A stretch of DNA of 43,192 bases from Leishmania mexicana MHOM/GT/2001/U1103 (GCF_000234665.1 NC_018335.1:1480825-1524016), one strand, 5' to 3'. Shown: positions 34,367-43,192, numbered from the stretch's first letter. Notes: generated from the letters alone by a model not told the origin. A program made the numbers and translations.

Positions 34367-35182
34367 ATGGACGATGCCCCGCCAAGTGCGGCTGTCGGTG
34401 TCATCTACGCCGACGAGAAGCCGTCACGCCGCGCCGTTTCTATCAGCTCCGTAGACTCGGAGCCAATTGTACGGGCGGCCTCTGCGCGGTCTGTCGCATC
34501 CTCTGCCTCGAACGACGGCGGAGGCCGAGCACCGCGGGCCTGGCTTTCCCCCGAGGGCGATGACGTACCATTAGACGACGCCATGATGGCTGACGCAACC
34601 CTTGTACTTCCTATCAGGCAGATTTCTGAGGCCCCCGTGGCGGTGGTCAGCGCTACCTCGGCAGCGAGCCGCTCGTGCGTTGCGGAAGCCGTTCCCCAGG
34701 CACTCCCAATGGACGTCGGAACCTGGATGTGTCTGGCTGATGGCACGTTTGTCGGCTATGTCTCCTCAGTACTCGGACCGGTCAAGCAAGCCTTCTACGT
34801 CGTCAAGTCGACTCGTGATGACTTTCACGAGCTCGTAGGTGATCACCGTCTCGCAGAGGGGGTCGCGCTCCACTATGATCTCCACCATCAACAAATCATG
34901 TACGACCCGTTTGAACAGTGCGATGCCGCCAAAGGCACTGATGCCAGCTACATCAACGACGAGGAACTTCCCGAGTACGTCCGTCCCGACTTTTCGGACG
35001 ACGAGAAGGAGATGCAGTGGAAGCGGCAAAAGCGGCGCCGCGGTGACGACAACGAAAGCATCAGCTCCGACGAGGTGCAGGAGGAGATCGAGTGGTCCAA
35101 ATTGCAGCTCGATGATGATGCCGTGCCGTGTGAAGGTCCACATGTGGTGGTTCCACAGTGGATTCAAAGTGCACCACAATGA
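34367..35182 (+). CDS. NAF1: H/ACA ribonucleoprotein assembly factor NAF1
   Basis: A 271-residue protein with a Gar1/Naf1-type beta-barrel at about 116-190 (GTWMCLADGTFVGYVSSVLG, then GPVKQAFYVVKS). It is followed by the NAF1-specific block KGTDASYINDEELPEYV and the acidic FSDDEKEMQWKR. GAR1 lacks this acidic C-terminal block and has RGG tails, which are absent here. NAF1 loads the dyskerin (CBF5) complex onto nascent H/ACA snoRNAs in the nucleus and is later replaced by GAR1. In trypanosomatids such RNAs guide pseudouridylation and help process the fragmented rRNA. The first 110 residues are Ala/Ser/Asp-rich and probably disordered. A lysine/arginine cluster (KRQKRRR, about 220-226) may be a nuclear signal. 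An ATG 14 codons upstream (34325) lies before the splice acceptor and is rejected. Confidence 0.87.
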   Translation: MDDAPPSAAVGVIYADEKPSRRAVSISSVDSEPIVRAASARSVASSASNDGGGRAPRAWLSPEGDDVPLDDAMMADATLVLPIRQISEAPVAVVSATSAASRSCVAEAVPQALPMDVGTWMCLADGTFVGYVSSVLGPVKQAFYVVKSTRDDFHELVGDHRLAEGVALHYDLHHQQIMYDPFEQCDAAKGTDASYINDEELPEYVRPDFSDDEKEMQWKRQKRRRGDDNESISSDEVQEEIEWSKLQLDDDAVPCEGPHVVVPQWIQSAPQ

Positions 35183-38100
35183 AGCGGGCACACCAATGCA
35201 CGTGCCGGCGAGGTACGTAATTTCGCGTAAATGATACAGGCATCTTCCGCCGATGCGGCGCCTTGTACGATAAAAAAAACTCGCTACTTTCATCTCGAGC
35301 CCTTCTTTTTTTTTGCACTGTGCACTGCGGCGCAGCACAACGCGGGAAGTGGCATGTTCTCGCTGGCTGAAACGTGAGCTCGGCACGGTCCTGTCGTCGA
35401 TACGCAACCATTCCTGCTGCGCGCGCATTCACGAAGGCTGGCGACAAGGCATTGCTGCTCGTCCTGCGACGACGGACGCACAAGTGCACAACTTCCCACT
35501 CTTCCTCTCTGATTCTGGTTCTCGATTTCTCTCCCTCACCTTCAGAGACAACGAATTCGACTGCGACGCCACATAGGGGGGCACACACCCCGGCGTTCCT
35601 TTTCATCCTGTTTGCGGTTCACGTTTCGTTGTCCCGGTATTCACGTATTGCCTAGGTGAGCCTTAGTCATCTGCCGGATCGCCGACAAACGTCCCACCAC
35701 CCTCGTCAGCAGGGTAGAACGATATCTTTTTCGTATGTACTCAGCACATCATGTGGCGCTTCTTGAGGATGAAGGACGTAAAGGGTTGATGCAAAGCACA
35801 CCGGCGATATCCTCACCTGCCTGAGGGCCCGGGGCGTGGAGCAACCAACACAAAATTGCAGGCACGGCGTGTGGAGAAACCTGCATTGCATCGGCAAATT
35901 AATTAGCCAATGCCCGCTGCGCCGTGCGGCTGGCATGATGGAACGATGATGACAGAGGTCTCAGCAGCCGGGCCCTCAAAAGAGGTTGTGAATCGGCTCG
36001 TGATGTCCTCCTTTTCACTAGCTCAAAGCAGCTTCACACCACTGCTGGAGAGGACGTTTGCACTGCCAGGGTCGTGACACAGATGCAGGATGAGCATGGG
36101 ATGGCGGGTCGCTAGGTTCTTGAGTACTGACTAGAAGCTATTGAGTCTGGAGGGGTCCAGCAAAGCAACGTGAAAGGCGACGCGACGTGAAGAAGGGGCG
36201 CCATCTCCTACTGCTAGCTCATGAGTCAGCTCGAGACGCTGACAGCGAAGCACAGCATTGGCGTTGTCACCATCACTGTCGTGACAGTCTGACAGCTTGC
36301 GCTGCTGCACACCTTCATCAACCTCGAAGTGCTTCAGATACCGCTGCTCAAGCAGCTGTGCAGCATCTCCCCTATGATCAAAACTGCGCACATTCGCAGT
36401 AAGAACTCTTGATTGACCTACAGCCGCGACGGTGCCAAAAGCTTGCTGTAGGCTTGACTGGCGTCGACAACATAGGGTGTGTGCAGGCGGGGAGGGAGGG
36501 GGGGCTGCCGACGGGGACTATGAGCGCATCATATCCTCACTCAACACTGAAGCCTCGATGCTAACTGCCGTCAGTCTTTGCAAGGAAAACTTCCGACGCG
36601 GTGCCGTGCCCAACATGTCAGTCCACGCTCAAAAACAACAAGAGAGGGCTCACCTCCCACCCCGATTTCATAGAGAGCTCACAGAGAGTCGCTCAACTTC
36701 TCATGACACTCCACATAAAGCCGCTGCTACCTTTCTGCAGAAGCCGAGCGTACTCGTCCTTTTCCCGAGGCCTCCAGCGCCACGCTCGCACATGCAGGAG
36801 ATCTCTGGGAAGACGAGCACAGCAGGTTACGAGGGACATATAGTCCGCACCCATTTCAACACATGTGCCACTGCTTGTCTGACGCCGTACAGCGTAGTTA
36901 TCGGTGATGAGAATGTATCCGTCGAGCAGCAGACAGGGCCTTGGCCGTTCTGTTTTCACGGCTTTCGGTGAGTATTTGAGGCGTGGTGAAGCAGTTACGA
37001 GTGCCGAGTGGCGGCGCGCAGCACTGCATGCTGCCATGCGCCAATGCTTGCACCTCAACATACGAAAAAGGCTAACTGTGGTGCTCGAGGGTTGCATCGC
37101 GGTAGAACTGACGCTATGTAGTCTACCAGCTGCGCGAATTCGCTTCCTCCTTCGCCTGTGCGGTGACGCTGCCTATGACTGCCGAGGTCAGGTTGACGGA
37201 GAAAAGGCAAGCGCTGGATGCCAAATGCGCCCTCTTAGCATGTGAAGTCTTGGCTTCTATCATGGCCCACAAGGAAACTAGGGCAGAAGTCCGAGTCGGT
37301 AACAGGGGGGGGGGCTTGTATCCCTTTGTTGTTCAAGCCCCCGTTTCGCGGCTTCTTTTTGATGCCCATTCAGCTCATACACACATCCGACACTTGTTGC
37401 TCGCTATTTCCTCTCGAAAGGTTCCTGATAGCCGTGGACACCCTGCAATTTCTCCTTTGTGCTTATTCTTGTTCACGTACAGCCATGCCCAACACATGCA
37501 GAAGAGGCTCGTTGACAGACTGCGCTGCATGCAAGGAGCGGTTTGTGAAACCGGTCGGGGTCAGTACTCAGCAGACCATCACGAGTGACTACAGAGGATG
37601 CTTCCTGCCCACTTCACTTTCACCTCCACAACTGCGGCTTCACCTCCTGCTATGGCAGAACCCTGTTGCCGCCACCAAGAGGCAAGGCAAGGGTCTCTCT
37701 TTTTTAGTGTTTTAGCTCCTCATTCCACCGCCTAAAAGTCACCGAGCACACGCGCACAGAACAACAGTTCCTCGATCTGTGCTCCTCCACAAGTGTGTTG
37801 AGGGGTCCCGTTGATCCACGCCCTTTGGCGCTGCTCTGCTCGCATCAATTCCACTCCGGACAGCGCAGGCCAGACCGCGGATTACGCGCCTCGTCACAGG
37901 GACGCGCCAAACACAGAAGAGAACACTAATAAAAAGAAAAGACAGTAGGTAGGTGCGTATATTTGTTGAATTGCCAGCGGGATTTATCGTGAGCTGCTGC
38001 ACACGTGATCGTGACCGCTGCTGTCTTCCACACCGTGTCAACCCAGACTTCTCTGTCGCCGCCACGAGTATTGTCACTAGCGCGTGAGATACCACGGTGC

Positions 38101-38211
38101 GGTAGCGGGCGTCGTTGGAGGGGACAACTACGCACAAGCTATAAAAGACACGAAGGCAGGACACATTTTTGTGCGCGCTCACTGACGTGAAACGATCCCC
38201 TAACATTTGCG
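35183..38211. other. 3 kb spacer with decayed coding-looking segments
   Basis: The first 480 bases look like an ordinary 3' UTR. From about 35690 to 37720 base composition becomes more even, pyrimidine tracts become rare, and several short coding-looking frames appear (listed separately). From 37740 the sequence again looks like UTR. An AG at 38045-38046, after a CT-rich stretch, is the likely acceptor for the next gene; there is no ATG from there to 38212. Confidence 0.55.
35690..37720. pseudogene. Decayed, formerly coding-looking region
   Basis: Short frames with normal protein-like composition follow one another but are broken by stops and frame changes. On + around 36218-36407 a Leu-rich frame (INLEVLQIPLLKQL) is broken by one stop. 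Around 36904-37180 a frame contains AEWRRAALHAAMRQCLHLNI, and around 37118-37300 a second frame contains RLTEKRQALDAKCALLACEV; they overlap and would join by a frameshift. On - a frame of about 120 codons (about 36131-36480) is also open. I cannot name the ancestor, nor be sure of the strand. The region could hold remains of more than one gene or of an old retroelement, as is common near kinetoplastid telomeres. Confidence 0.35.
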
Positions 38212-38976
38212 ATGGAGTCTGTTTTGTTGCTTGGCGACTCCATGACCCAGCAGGGGTACTGTTCCGGATGGGTCTCCGTCGTCAGCGATGCGCTCGTCCG
38301 CCGTGCCTATGTTGTCAATAGTGGGCTTAGTGGGTACAATACACGGTGGCTGCTGGAGGTACTGCGTGATCCGAAGCTCTGTGAAGGTGTTATTCCTGCT
38401 TGGGTCCGTGAGCCACTCTTTGTTACCCTGATGCTGGGCTCCAACGACAGTGCGGAAGGAGGGCAAAACGTCCCCGTGCCCGAATTCTGTGAAAACCTCC
38501 GAGCTATCGTTGAATTTGTTCTCTCCAAAGTGAATCCAAAAGGCGGCGTCTACGTGCTCACATTACCTCCCGTGAATCAAGACATCTGGAACGCGAGAAA
38601 CCCAGAGAGGAGGAGACACTACTCAGCTACGCGCCTCTATCGCCAGGCTACGCTGCAGGTTTTGCGCGATCTCAGCACCCAGTATCCACTGCGTGTGTTT
38701 GCAGTGGACACACAAGCAGCGTTTTTGAGGTACGGTGCAGCTGAGCCGTCGGAGTCGGAAATGGATGTTTACGATCCACATGGTCCATGGACATCACTTC
38801 TTGTAGATGATGGTCTTCACATCAACGCTCTGGCCGGTCAGCTCCTCAGTTCCACCTTGCTAAGCACTGTGCGCAGGTCACCCAAAGGCTCTAGGCTGCT
38901 ACAGAACAATGAAGAGGTGTGGGCAGTCCCGGACTGGCGTACGGTGATGTTGCGGCACAAACCTTCGAAAAAGTGA
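38212..38976 (+). CDS. SGNH/GDSL esterase, IAH1 (isoamyl acetate-hydrolysing esterase) type
   Basis: A 254-residue protein, close to the 238 residues of yeast IAH1. All four SGNH blocks are visible: LLLGDSMTQQG with nucleophile Ser10; NSGLSGYNTRW (block II, near-identical in spirit to the SGYNTRW of IAH1); MLGSNDS with Asn78; and DDGLHINALAG with Asp200 and His203. It should hydrolyse short-chain esters; the natural substrate in kinetoplastids is unknown. No signal peptide or membrane segment is present, so a cytosolic enzyme is likely. The start is the first ATG after the presumed acceptor at 38045-38046. It lies between the decayed region and the glycosyltransferase gene, the penultimate gene before the telomere. 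Confidence 0.9.
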   Translation: MESVLLLGDSMTQQGYCSGWVSVVSDALVRRAYVVNSGLSGYNTRWLLEVLRDPKLCEGVIPAWVREPLFVTLMLGSNDSAEGGQNVPVPEFCENLRAIVEFVLSKVNPKGGVYVLTLPPVNQDIWNARNPERRRHYSATRLYRQATLQVLRDLSTQYPLRVFAVDTQAAFLRYGAAEPSESEMDVYDPHGPWTSLLVDDGLHINALAGQLLSSTLLSTVRRSPKGSRLLQNNEEVWAVPDWRTVMLRHKPSKK

Positions 38977-39845
38977 GCTGTTACGTGCAGACATCCGGGT
39001 GTCTCGCTCATGCGTCGCACGTGGCCTTTTCATGACGCACGCGAATTCCCTCTTGGACGCCACTGCTCAGTGGCGTGTGAGGCCTGCCTTTCCGTCAGGC
39101 GTGACAGAGCGGGAAAGCCTCCCGCTCCTCAGGGAGATGACAACGCTATTGGGTTTGATTGCCTCTTCGCTCACACATCCGACTTTGTTTTGCTTCACGC
39201 TTCTGCTACAGTATCTACCTCAGTGTCTGGGACCTCTTCAAACAAAAAGCGCCGTGTAATGTTGTCCTTCTCACACTTTCCCCCCAGCCTCCCGCAGAGG
39301 TGCGCAACCGCTGCGCGAGTCGTTGCCCTCGAAAGACCAAAGAACCCCGCTTTTAAACGATGTTGCTTGCGCTCGTCACGTTTCCTAGGTCTATTGCACC
39401 CGTCGGTCTGTCAGCGGGCAGTGTCGCCATCGATGTGGTGTAGGTCAAGTGGCTTTCGCCTCGCCTTTTCCTCACTACTCCTGTTCATCACTCGATGCCA
39501 CAAAGGCGACTGCTTTACCTTTGAACTATACCATATGAGCATTGCGTTGCAGGGATGAAATGATGCTGCTGCGAACCGGTTTCACTGGCTACTGCTACTC
39601 CTCACCCTTCTCTTCTCTTTGTGCCCTTTCCTCCATGCACCGGCTGCTCTGTGGTGCCTGACCCCGATCATGATGCTGTGCATGTGCATGTATATACTCC
39701 AGCACCACGAAATTGTCTATTGCAACCACTCGCACGTTTCGCTAGTGTTCCCGTGCCCGCACTTACGTCACGCACTCACCTACACTCGCCCAATCCGCGA
39801 GCCTGCCACGGGACGCTCTCATCGCTGAACAGGGTACGGGACAGG
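38977..39845. other. Spacer between the esterase and glycosyltransferase genes
   Basis: About 870 bases with no supported gene. CT-rich stretches lie at 39270-39300 and 39585-39640. Several ATGs lie between 39540 and 39700, so an acceptor nearer the gene, such as the AG at 39800-39801 or 39831-39832, is more likely to be used. The frame of the next gene stays open back to 39621 through this sequence. Confidence 0.55.
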
Positions 39846-41612
39846 ATGCGGAAAAGTGCCTCCATGCAGGGCATCAGGAGCCACCGCCGCTTTATCACCG
39901 TGCGCGCGCTGATACCGATTCTCATCATTCTTTGCATTTGCGGTGCTGTGGGCATGGTACTTCTAGACAACCCCTCTCCGTCGGCGTTCGAACGGCCAGC
40001 GAAGACGACGGAGTTGCGATCTAGTGACGAACAGGGCACTAACAAACCTGGTGAGCCGAGGCAGAGCATGATCCCGGCGTTGCCAACCACGACAACGGCA
40101 CCGACTCGCAGCTCTGACGAAGAACTCATATCGGCTGAGTCCACGGCCACGACATCCGTCCCGGCGCCTGCAAGCGCCACTGGTGCTGAGGAGAGCGTCA
40201 CGCCGCTTGCGAACCCGACAACGGAAACGCCGGAGCAGGACGAGGCAATGAGGGACCTGGAGCGGTGGACAAAGATGCAGCTCCCTGAGGACTGGATGGA
40301 GTGCATTCGGAAAAACCTGCAACTGGACAAGAACGGGCAACCGCTACGCGAGGTGACGCAGATGACGGACGCTATCCCACTACTGATCACGCCACTGACG
40401 GGCGACGTAAAGTTCTTCCCGTACTTTGTGTGCTCGATGGACGTTGCTGTGCGGTACCATTACGTGATCCAGAACGAGCGTGACTCGGAGACGACGGCTG
40501 TGATCAACAAGCTGCAGCGCCGCTTCGGTAACAGCGGGCGGTTGATTGTTTTGCGCAACCGGTACAACCGTGGGTACTCCGGGAGTATGAACCAGGGCTT
40601 CGAGTGGGCGCTGAAGGAGCGGACGGCGGAGGAGGTGCCGTGGGTGTTTGCTTGCGGCGTGGACACCATCTTCGAGCCCGGGCTGCTAGCGAAGATGGTG
40701 AAGGTTGTGCAGCAGAACACGCGCGGCGATGCTGCGATGCTAGCCGCGCTGCAGGCGGAGGTGGAGCTAGAGGAGCGGCTTGTGCGCGAGGGCAACTACT
40801 CCTACTACGAGCGATGGGCGCCGCGTGGGCGCTCGCTCAAGGTGCTACGAAGTGGGTATCCAGGGGTGCCGTTGAACGTGCGGACTGCGCCGCTGCTGCC
40901 AGACCGCATTCGGTACATGGTGGCGGATGAGAACCGCCAAAGCGGGATTGTCGACCCTGCGGAGTTGCGAAGGCGCTTCTTTGGGAACTACGTGGCGACT
41001 GTGACTCCTGTCCCGTTTGCCCTGGGCACCATTGCGGTGACGCGGCTGGCGCTGTCGACTGTTGGGTACTTTGACGAGAACTACTTCCCCGCGTACATGG
41101 ACGACATCGACCTACGGTGGCGACACTTTGCGTATGGGTTCGGTACACTGTATGCCGAGCTCAACGGCCCAGTGACTCGCTGGCACCACTACAACGCTGC
41201 AAACCTTCGCGGCAGCCCGTTTGTGGATAAGGACCTGGAGAACTATGGCACAGAGGACAACCACAGCCGCCGCGCCTTCGTGAATTACATCCTCCGCTCT
41301 AAGGGCATGTACGACAGGGTCAAGTATGGCCCGCGGGACCTGGGGGGTGTATGGCGTGAGGCTGTCCAGGAGGCCGAGTTCAAGTACATGCACTTCAATG
41401 TGTCCCAGTACCCTGCGGACACATGGGTGCTCGATGAGGATGCGCGCCGGTGCATGTTTCGCCTCACGTACAACTACGAGAGGCAGGTGTGGACAAGGCC
41501 GAGGAACTGCTCCTACAATCCGCGGACGCTGGAGGAGAGCGGCATCCTGGGCGTGGACCAGCTGGCGAGCTACAAGTCGATGCTGGAGGGGCAAAAGTTT
41601 GATTACAAGTAA
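39846..41612 (+). CDS. Type II Golgi membrane glycosyltransferase, GT-A fold, possibly LPG1-like galactofuranosyltransferase
   Basis: A 588-residue protein. After a basic N-terminus (MRKSASMQGIRSHRR) comes one membrane segment at about 19-41 (VRALIPILIILCICGAVGMV), then a Ser/Thr/Pro-rich stem to about 125, then a catalytic domain: the layout of a Golgi glycosyltransferase. In the catalytic part I see RNRYNRGYSGSMNQGFEWAL, a GVDTIF segment with Asp273 at the DxD-like nucleotide-sugar site, and FDENYFPAYMDDIDLRWR (DDID at 419-422), the pattern of GT2-like enzymes at the acceptor and base side. GT2-like enzymes of this kind in kinetoplastids include the LPG1 galactofuranosyltransferases (GT40) of lipophosphoglycan synthesis. 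I favour that group but cannot prove it; arabinosyl or other side-chain transferases remain possible. The SCG galactosyltransferases (GT31) look different. It is the last gene before the telomere. The start was moved from 39621 to give a short cytosolic tail. Confidence 0.82.
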   Translation: MRKSASMQGIRSHRRFITVRALIPILIILCICGAVGMVLLDNPSPSAFERPAKTTELRSSDEQGTNKPGEPRQSMIPALPTTTTAPTRSSDEELISAESTATTSVPAPASATGAEESVTPLANPTTETPEQDEAMRDLERWTKMQLPEDWMECIRKNLQLDKNGQPLREVTQMTDAIPLLITPLTGDVKFFPYFVCSMDVAVRYHYVIQNERDSETTAVINKLQRRFGNSGRLIVLRNRYNRGYSGSMNQGFEWALKERTAEEVPWVFACGVDTIFEPGLLAKMVKVVQQNTRGDAAMLAALQAEVELEERLVREGNYSYYERWAPRGRSLKVLRSGYPGVPLNVRTAPLLPDRIRYMVADENRQSGIVDPAELRRRFFGNYVATVTPVPFALGTIAVTRLALSTVGYFDENYFPAYMDDIDLRWRHFAYGFGTLYAELNGPVTRWHHYNAANLRGSPFVDKDLENYGTEDNHSRRAFVNYILRSKGMYDRVKYGPRDLGGVWREAVQEAEFKYMHFNVSQYPADTWVLDEDARRCMFRLTYNYERQVWTRPRNCSYNPRTLEESGILGVDQLASYKSMLEGQKFDYK

Positions 41613-42954
41613 CAGCAGCACGCGGGCGGCGAAGACCTTGTGGGGTATAAAACGTCGGGCGGATGTTACGTGCCAGTAACGCTATCGCATATATTTCTTT
41701 TATGACCATTTTTCTTTTCTGCAATGTAAACTGATGTAGCTGATGACTGGGGGACACATCAGTGCGGTGGCAGGGTACAGTGCACCCCCACCCACTCTCT
41801 CCTTCTGGGAGGAGGCCAGGCAGCCCTGCCCATCTCCCTGCCAAGTGTGAGACCACTGCTCGCCACGGCAAAGTCAAGTACCTTTGACGTATGGAGGGCA
41901 GTGCGACGCACGGTAACGGATATCGGCGGTAAGTTCCTCGATGGGGTGGCGTCCAAGACGACCTGCGACCGTGAACCCGCTTGTCCCATCCACATCACAG
42001 CGAGCGTGTCAGCTTCACGTGAACATATATCCCACCCGCAGCCCAGACCGCCCACACGAATGTGTGAGGAGCCTGAGCGCCACCACGACGAGACGCCCCA
42101 GGGGAGGAGGCGTGCGGGGCGGGGGTAGGTGGGTGGAGTTTGAGGCAGGTGCCGTTTTGAGCTACTTGCGACGGTGCCATTGCTGTAACGCGTGTGTCGA
42201 AGGCTGTTCGCGACGACGTGATGAATCACTAACCGGCTAGGTAGACCCTGACTCATCTTCACCCAGATGACACTTTGCGAAGTAACAGTGATTGCTGTGC
42301 TTTCAGTAGTGTGAAGCGAAAAAGGCAGGTGCCTTTCTCATCGAGCGCCGCCAAGGGAAGCCATGCGGCGCCTCATCTCCCGAAACGATATTCGGTTCAT
42401 CTTCACCCCCTACACGTCGGACATCATGCTTCACGGTTCACCCAAAGCGTTGTGAAGATACTCACTCTTCGTCTTTACTCACATGCAAAATACGCTAGAG
42501 AAAAGGTTCCCATCTCCACGCAGCTGATTGGCATCGTCTCCCTTCCAACAAGACACCCTGAGCTTAGCCAAGTGTGGAGTGCTCCGCTCTGACTTTTGTG
42601 GATATGCTGCCCAAGCTTACCTCATGTGCCATGAACTGCACCTATGCCTTTCCATATCTTTCTTGAATGCCTCTTCCCCTTTCTCTCATGGGCCTCATGA
42701 GTGCCCTTCTTTTCTGCTCTACTACTTAGCGTAGCCACGTCACGAGTGCACATATTTCGTCTTCTGCGGGAGCTGTGACTACTTCTGCCGTTCACAAACG
42801 AAGCCCTACTCCACACTTGAGAATGGGGTTATCATCCCTTCATTTCCGGGCGCTGCCGGTCTAGAGCACTGCCGGTTTGTGGTTCTCTTGGAAGCTCGCT
42901 GCGCTTCTTCTGTGCTATGTGTGGCGGGATGTGCTGCGTGCTACAGAGATGTGG
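41613..42954. other. Subtelomeric sequence between the last gene and the telomere
   Basis: About 1.3 kb. The first 140 bases are AT-rich 3' UTR-like sequence. A SIDER2-like element follows (about 41755-42232), then about 720 bases of mixed sequence with no recognisable gene, ending in a GC-rich stretch directly against the first telomere repeat. A short duplicated octamer CTGCCGGT lies at about 42853-42875. I could not recognise the conserved blocks of the Leishmania telomere-associated sequence by eye. Confidence 0.6.
41755..42232 (+). mobile_element. SIDER2-like degenerate retroposon, copy B (near full length)
   Basis: From 41894 it aligns with copy A (30286-30613): shared blocks are GCGACGC, the GATGGG(G)-GGCGTC(C/G)AA-CGACCTGCG stretch, AGCGAGCGTGTC, GGGTGG-GTTTGAGGC and AACGCGTGTGTC, in the same order and orientation. 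It has about 140 more bases at its 5' side (CCCCCACCCACTCTCTCC and onwards) than copy A, which fits a 5'-truncated copy A. Copy B lacks the A-rich tail of copy A. It follows the glycosyltransferase stop by about 140 bases, so it probably lies in that gene's 3' UTR, where SIDER2 is known to promote mRNA decay. Confidence 0.62.
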
Positions 42955-43192
42955 AGGGTTAGGGTTAGGGTTAGGGTTAGGGTTAGGGTTAGGGTTAGGG
43001 TTAGGGTTAGGGTTAGGGTTAGGGTTAGGGTTAGGGTTAGGGTTAGGGTTAGGGTTAGGGTTAGGGTTAGGGTTAGGGTTAGGGTTAGGGTTAGGGTTAG
43101 GGTTAGGGTTAGGGTTAGGGTTAGGGTTAGGGTTAGGGTTAGGGTTAGGGTTAGGGTTAGGGTTAGGGTTAGGGTTAGGGTTAGGGTTAGGG
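42955..43192 (+). repeat. Telomere, (TTAGGG)39
   Basis: After a partial AGGG unit (42955-42958), 39 perfect TTAGGG repeats fill 42959-43192 without a single variant, and the window ends on a complete repeat. The G-rich strand is the + strand running to the chromosome end, as for a right-hand telomere. Kinetoplastid telomeres use this same hexamer and carry the modified base J, which cannot be seen in sequence. The true array is probably longer than the assembled part. Confidence 0.99.

Noticed and set aside
36131..36480. Retroposon endonuclease remnant, suggested by a NVRSF-like opening
   Set aside because: The resemblance is only a few residues long and no catalytic block of the endonuclease or reverse transcriptase follows. 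It is kept only as an unexplained open frame.
42959..43192. CRISPR-like or satellite array
   Set aside because: Six-base units without spacers at the end of the window are telomere repeats.

Overview
The window is the end of a trypanosomatid chromosome, most probably a Leishmania. It ends in 39 perfect TTAGGG telomere repeats. Ten protein-coding genes all lie on the + strand and point towards the telomere. None shows an intron. They are separated by long, pyrimidine-rich spacers in which a polypyrimidine tract plus AG (a trans-splice acceptor) precedes most start codons. Coding regions are GC-rich with strong G/C at third positions. Two diverged copies of a dispersed element that looks like the Leishmania retroposon SIDER2 sit in the spacers. 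This is one polycistronic (directional) gene cluster running into a telomere.

Layout. 1-796: 3' part of an ERV46/ERGIC3-type ER-Golgi cargo receptor. 2310-4730: XPB, the TFIIH DNA translocase. 4731-9489: a 4.8 kb spacer in which I see no convincing gene. 9490-21936: a giant 4148-residue HECT ubiquitin ligase with WD-like, SPRY-like, ZZ zinc finger and C-terminal HECT domains. 23202-24869: a helical-repeat plus PIN-domain protein, possibly a mitochondrial nuclease. 25771-28755: a HAT-repeat protein resembling CstF-77/Rna14, the mRNA 3'-end processing factor. 29569-30126: a small LYR-motif, probably mitochondrial, protein. 31244-33343: a protein with three cyclic-nucleotide-binding-like domains, architecturally like kinetoplastid CARP1. 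34367-35182: NAF1, the H/ACA snoRNP assembly factor. 35183-38211: a spacer containing decayed, formerly coding-looking sequence. 38212-38976: an SGNH/GDSL esterase of the IAH1 type. 39846-41612: a type II membrane glycosyltransferase of GT-A fold, possibly of the LPG1 galactofuranosyltransferase group. 41613-42954: subtelomere with the second SIDER-like copy. 42955-43192: telomere.

The genes do not form a functional operon. As usual in kinetoplastids they share transcription but belong to different processes: secretion, transcription and repair, ubiquitination, RNA processing, mitochondrial assembly, signalling and glycan synthesis. Three of them (XPB, the CstF-77-like protein, NAF1) serve nuclear transcription or RNA maturation. 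The last gene before the telomere is a surface-glycan type enzyme, a position where Leishmania often keeps variable glycosyltransferase genes.

Start codons were re-chosen in six genes (XPB, PIN protein, LYR protein, CNB protein, NAF1, glycosyltransferase). In these the longest reading frame begins inside polypyrimidine or spacer sequence and gives an implausible N-terminal extension. Function calls rest on motifs read by eye. No database search was possible.
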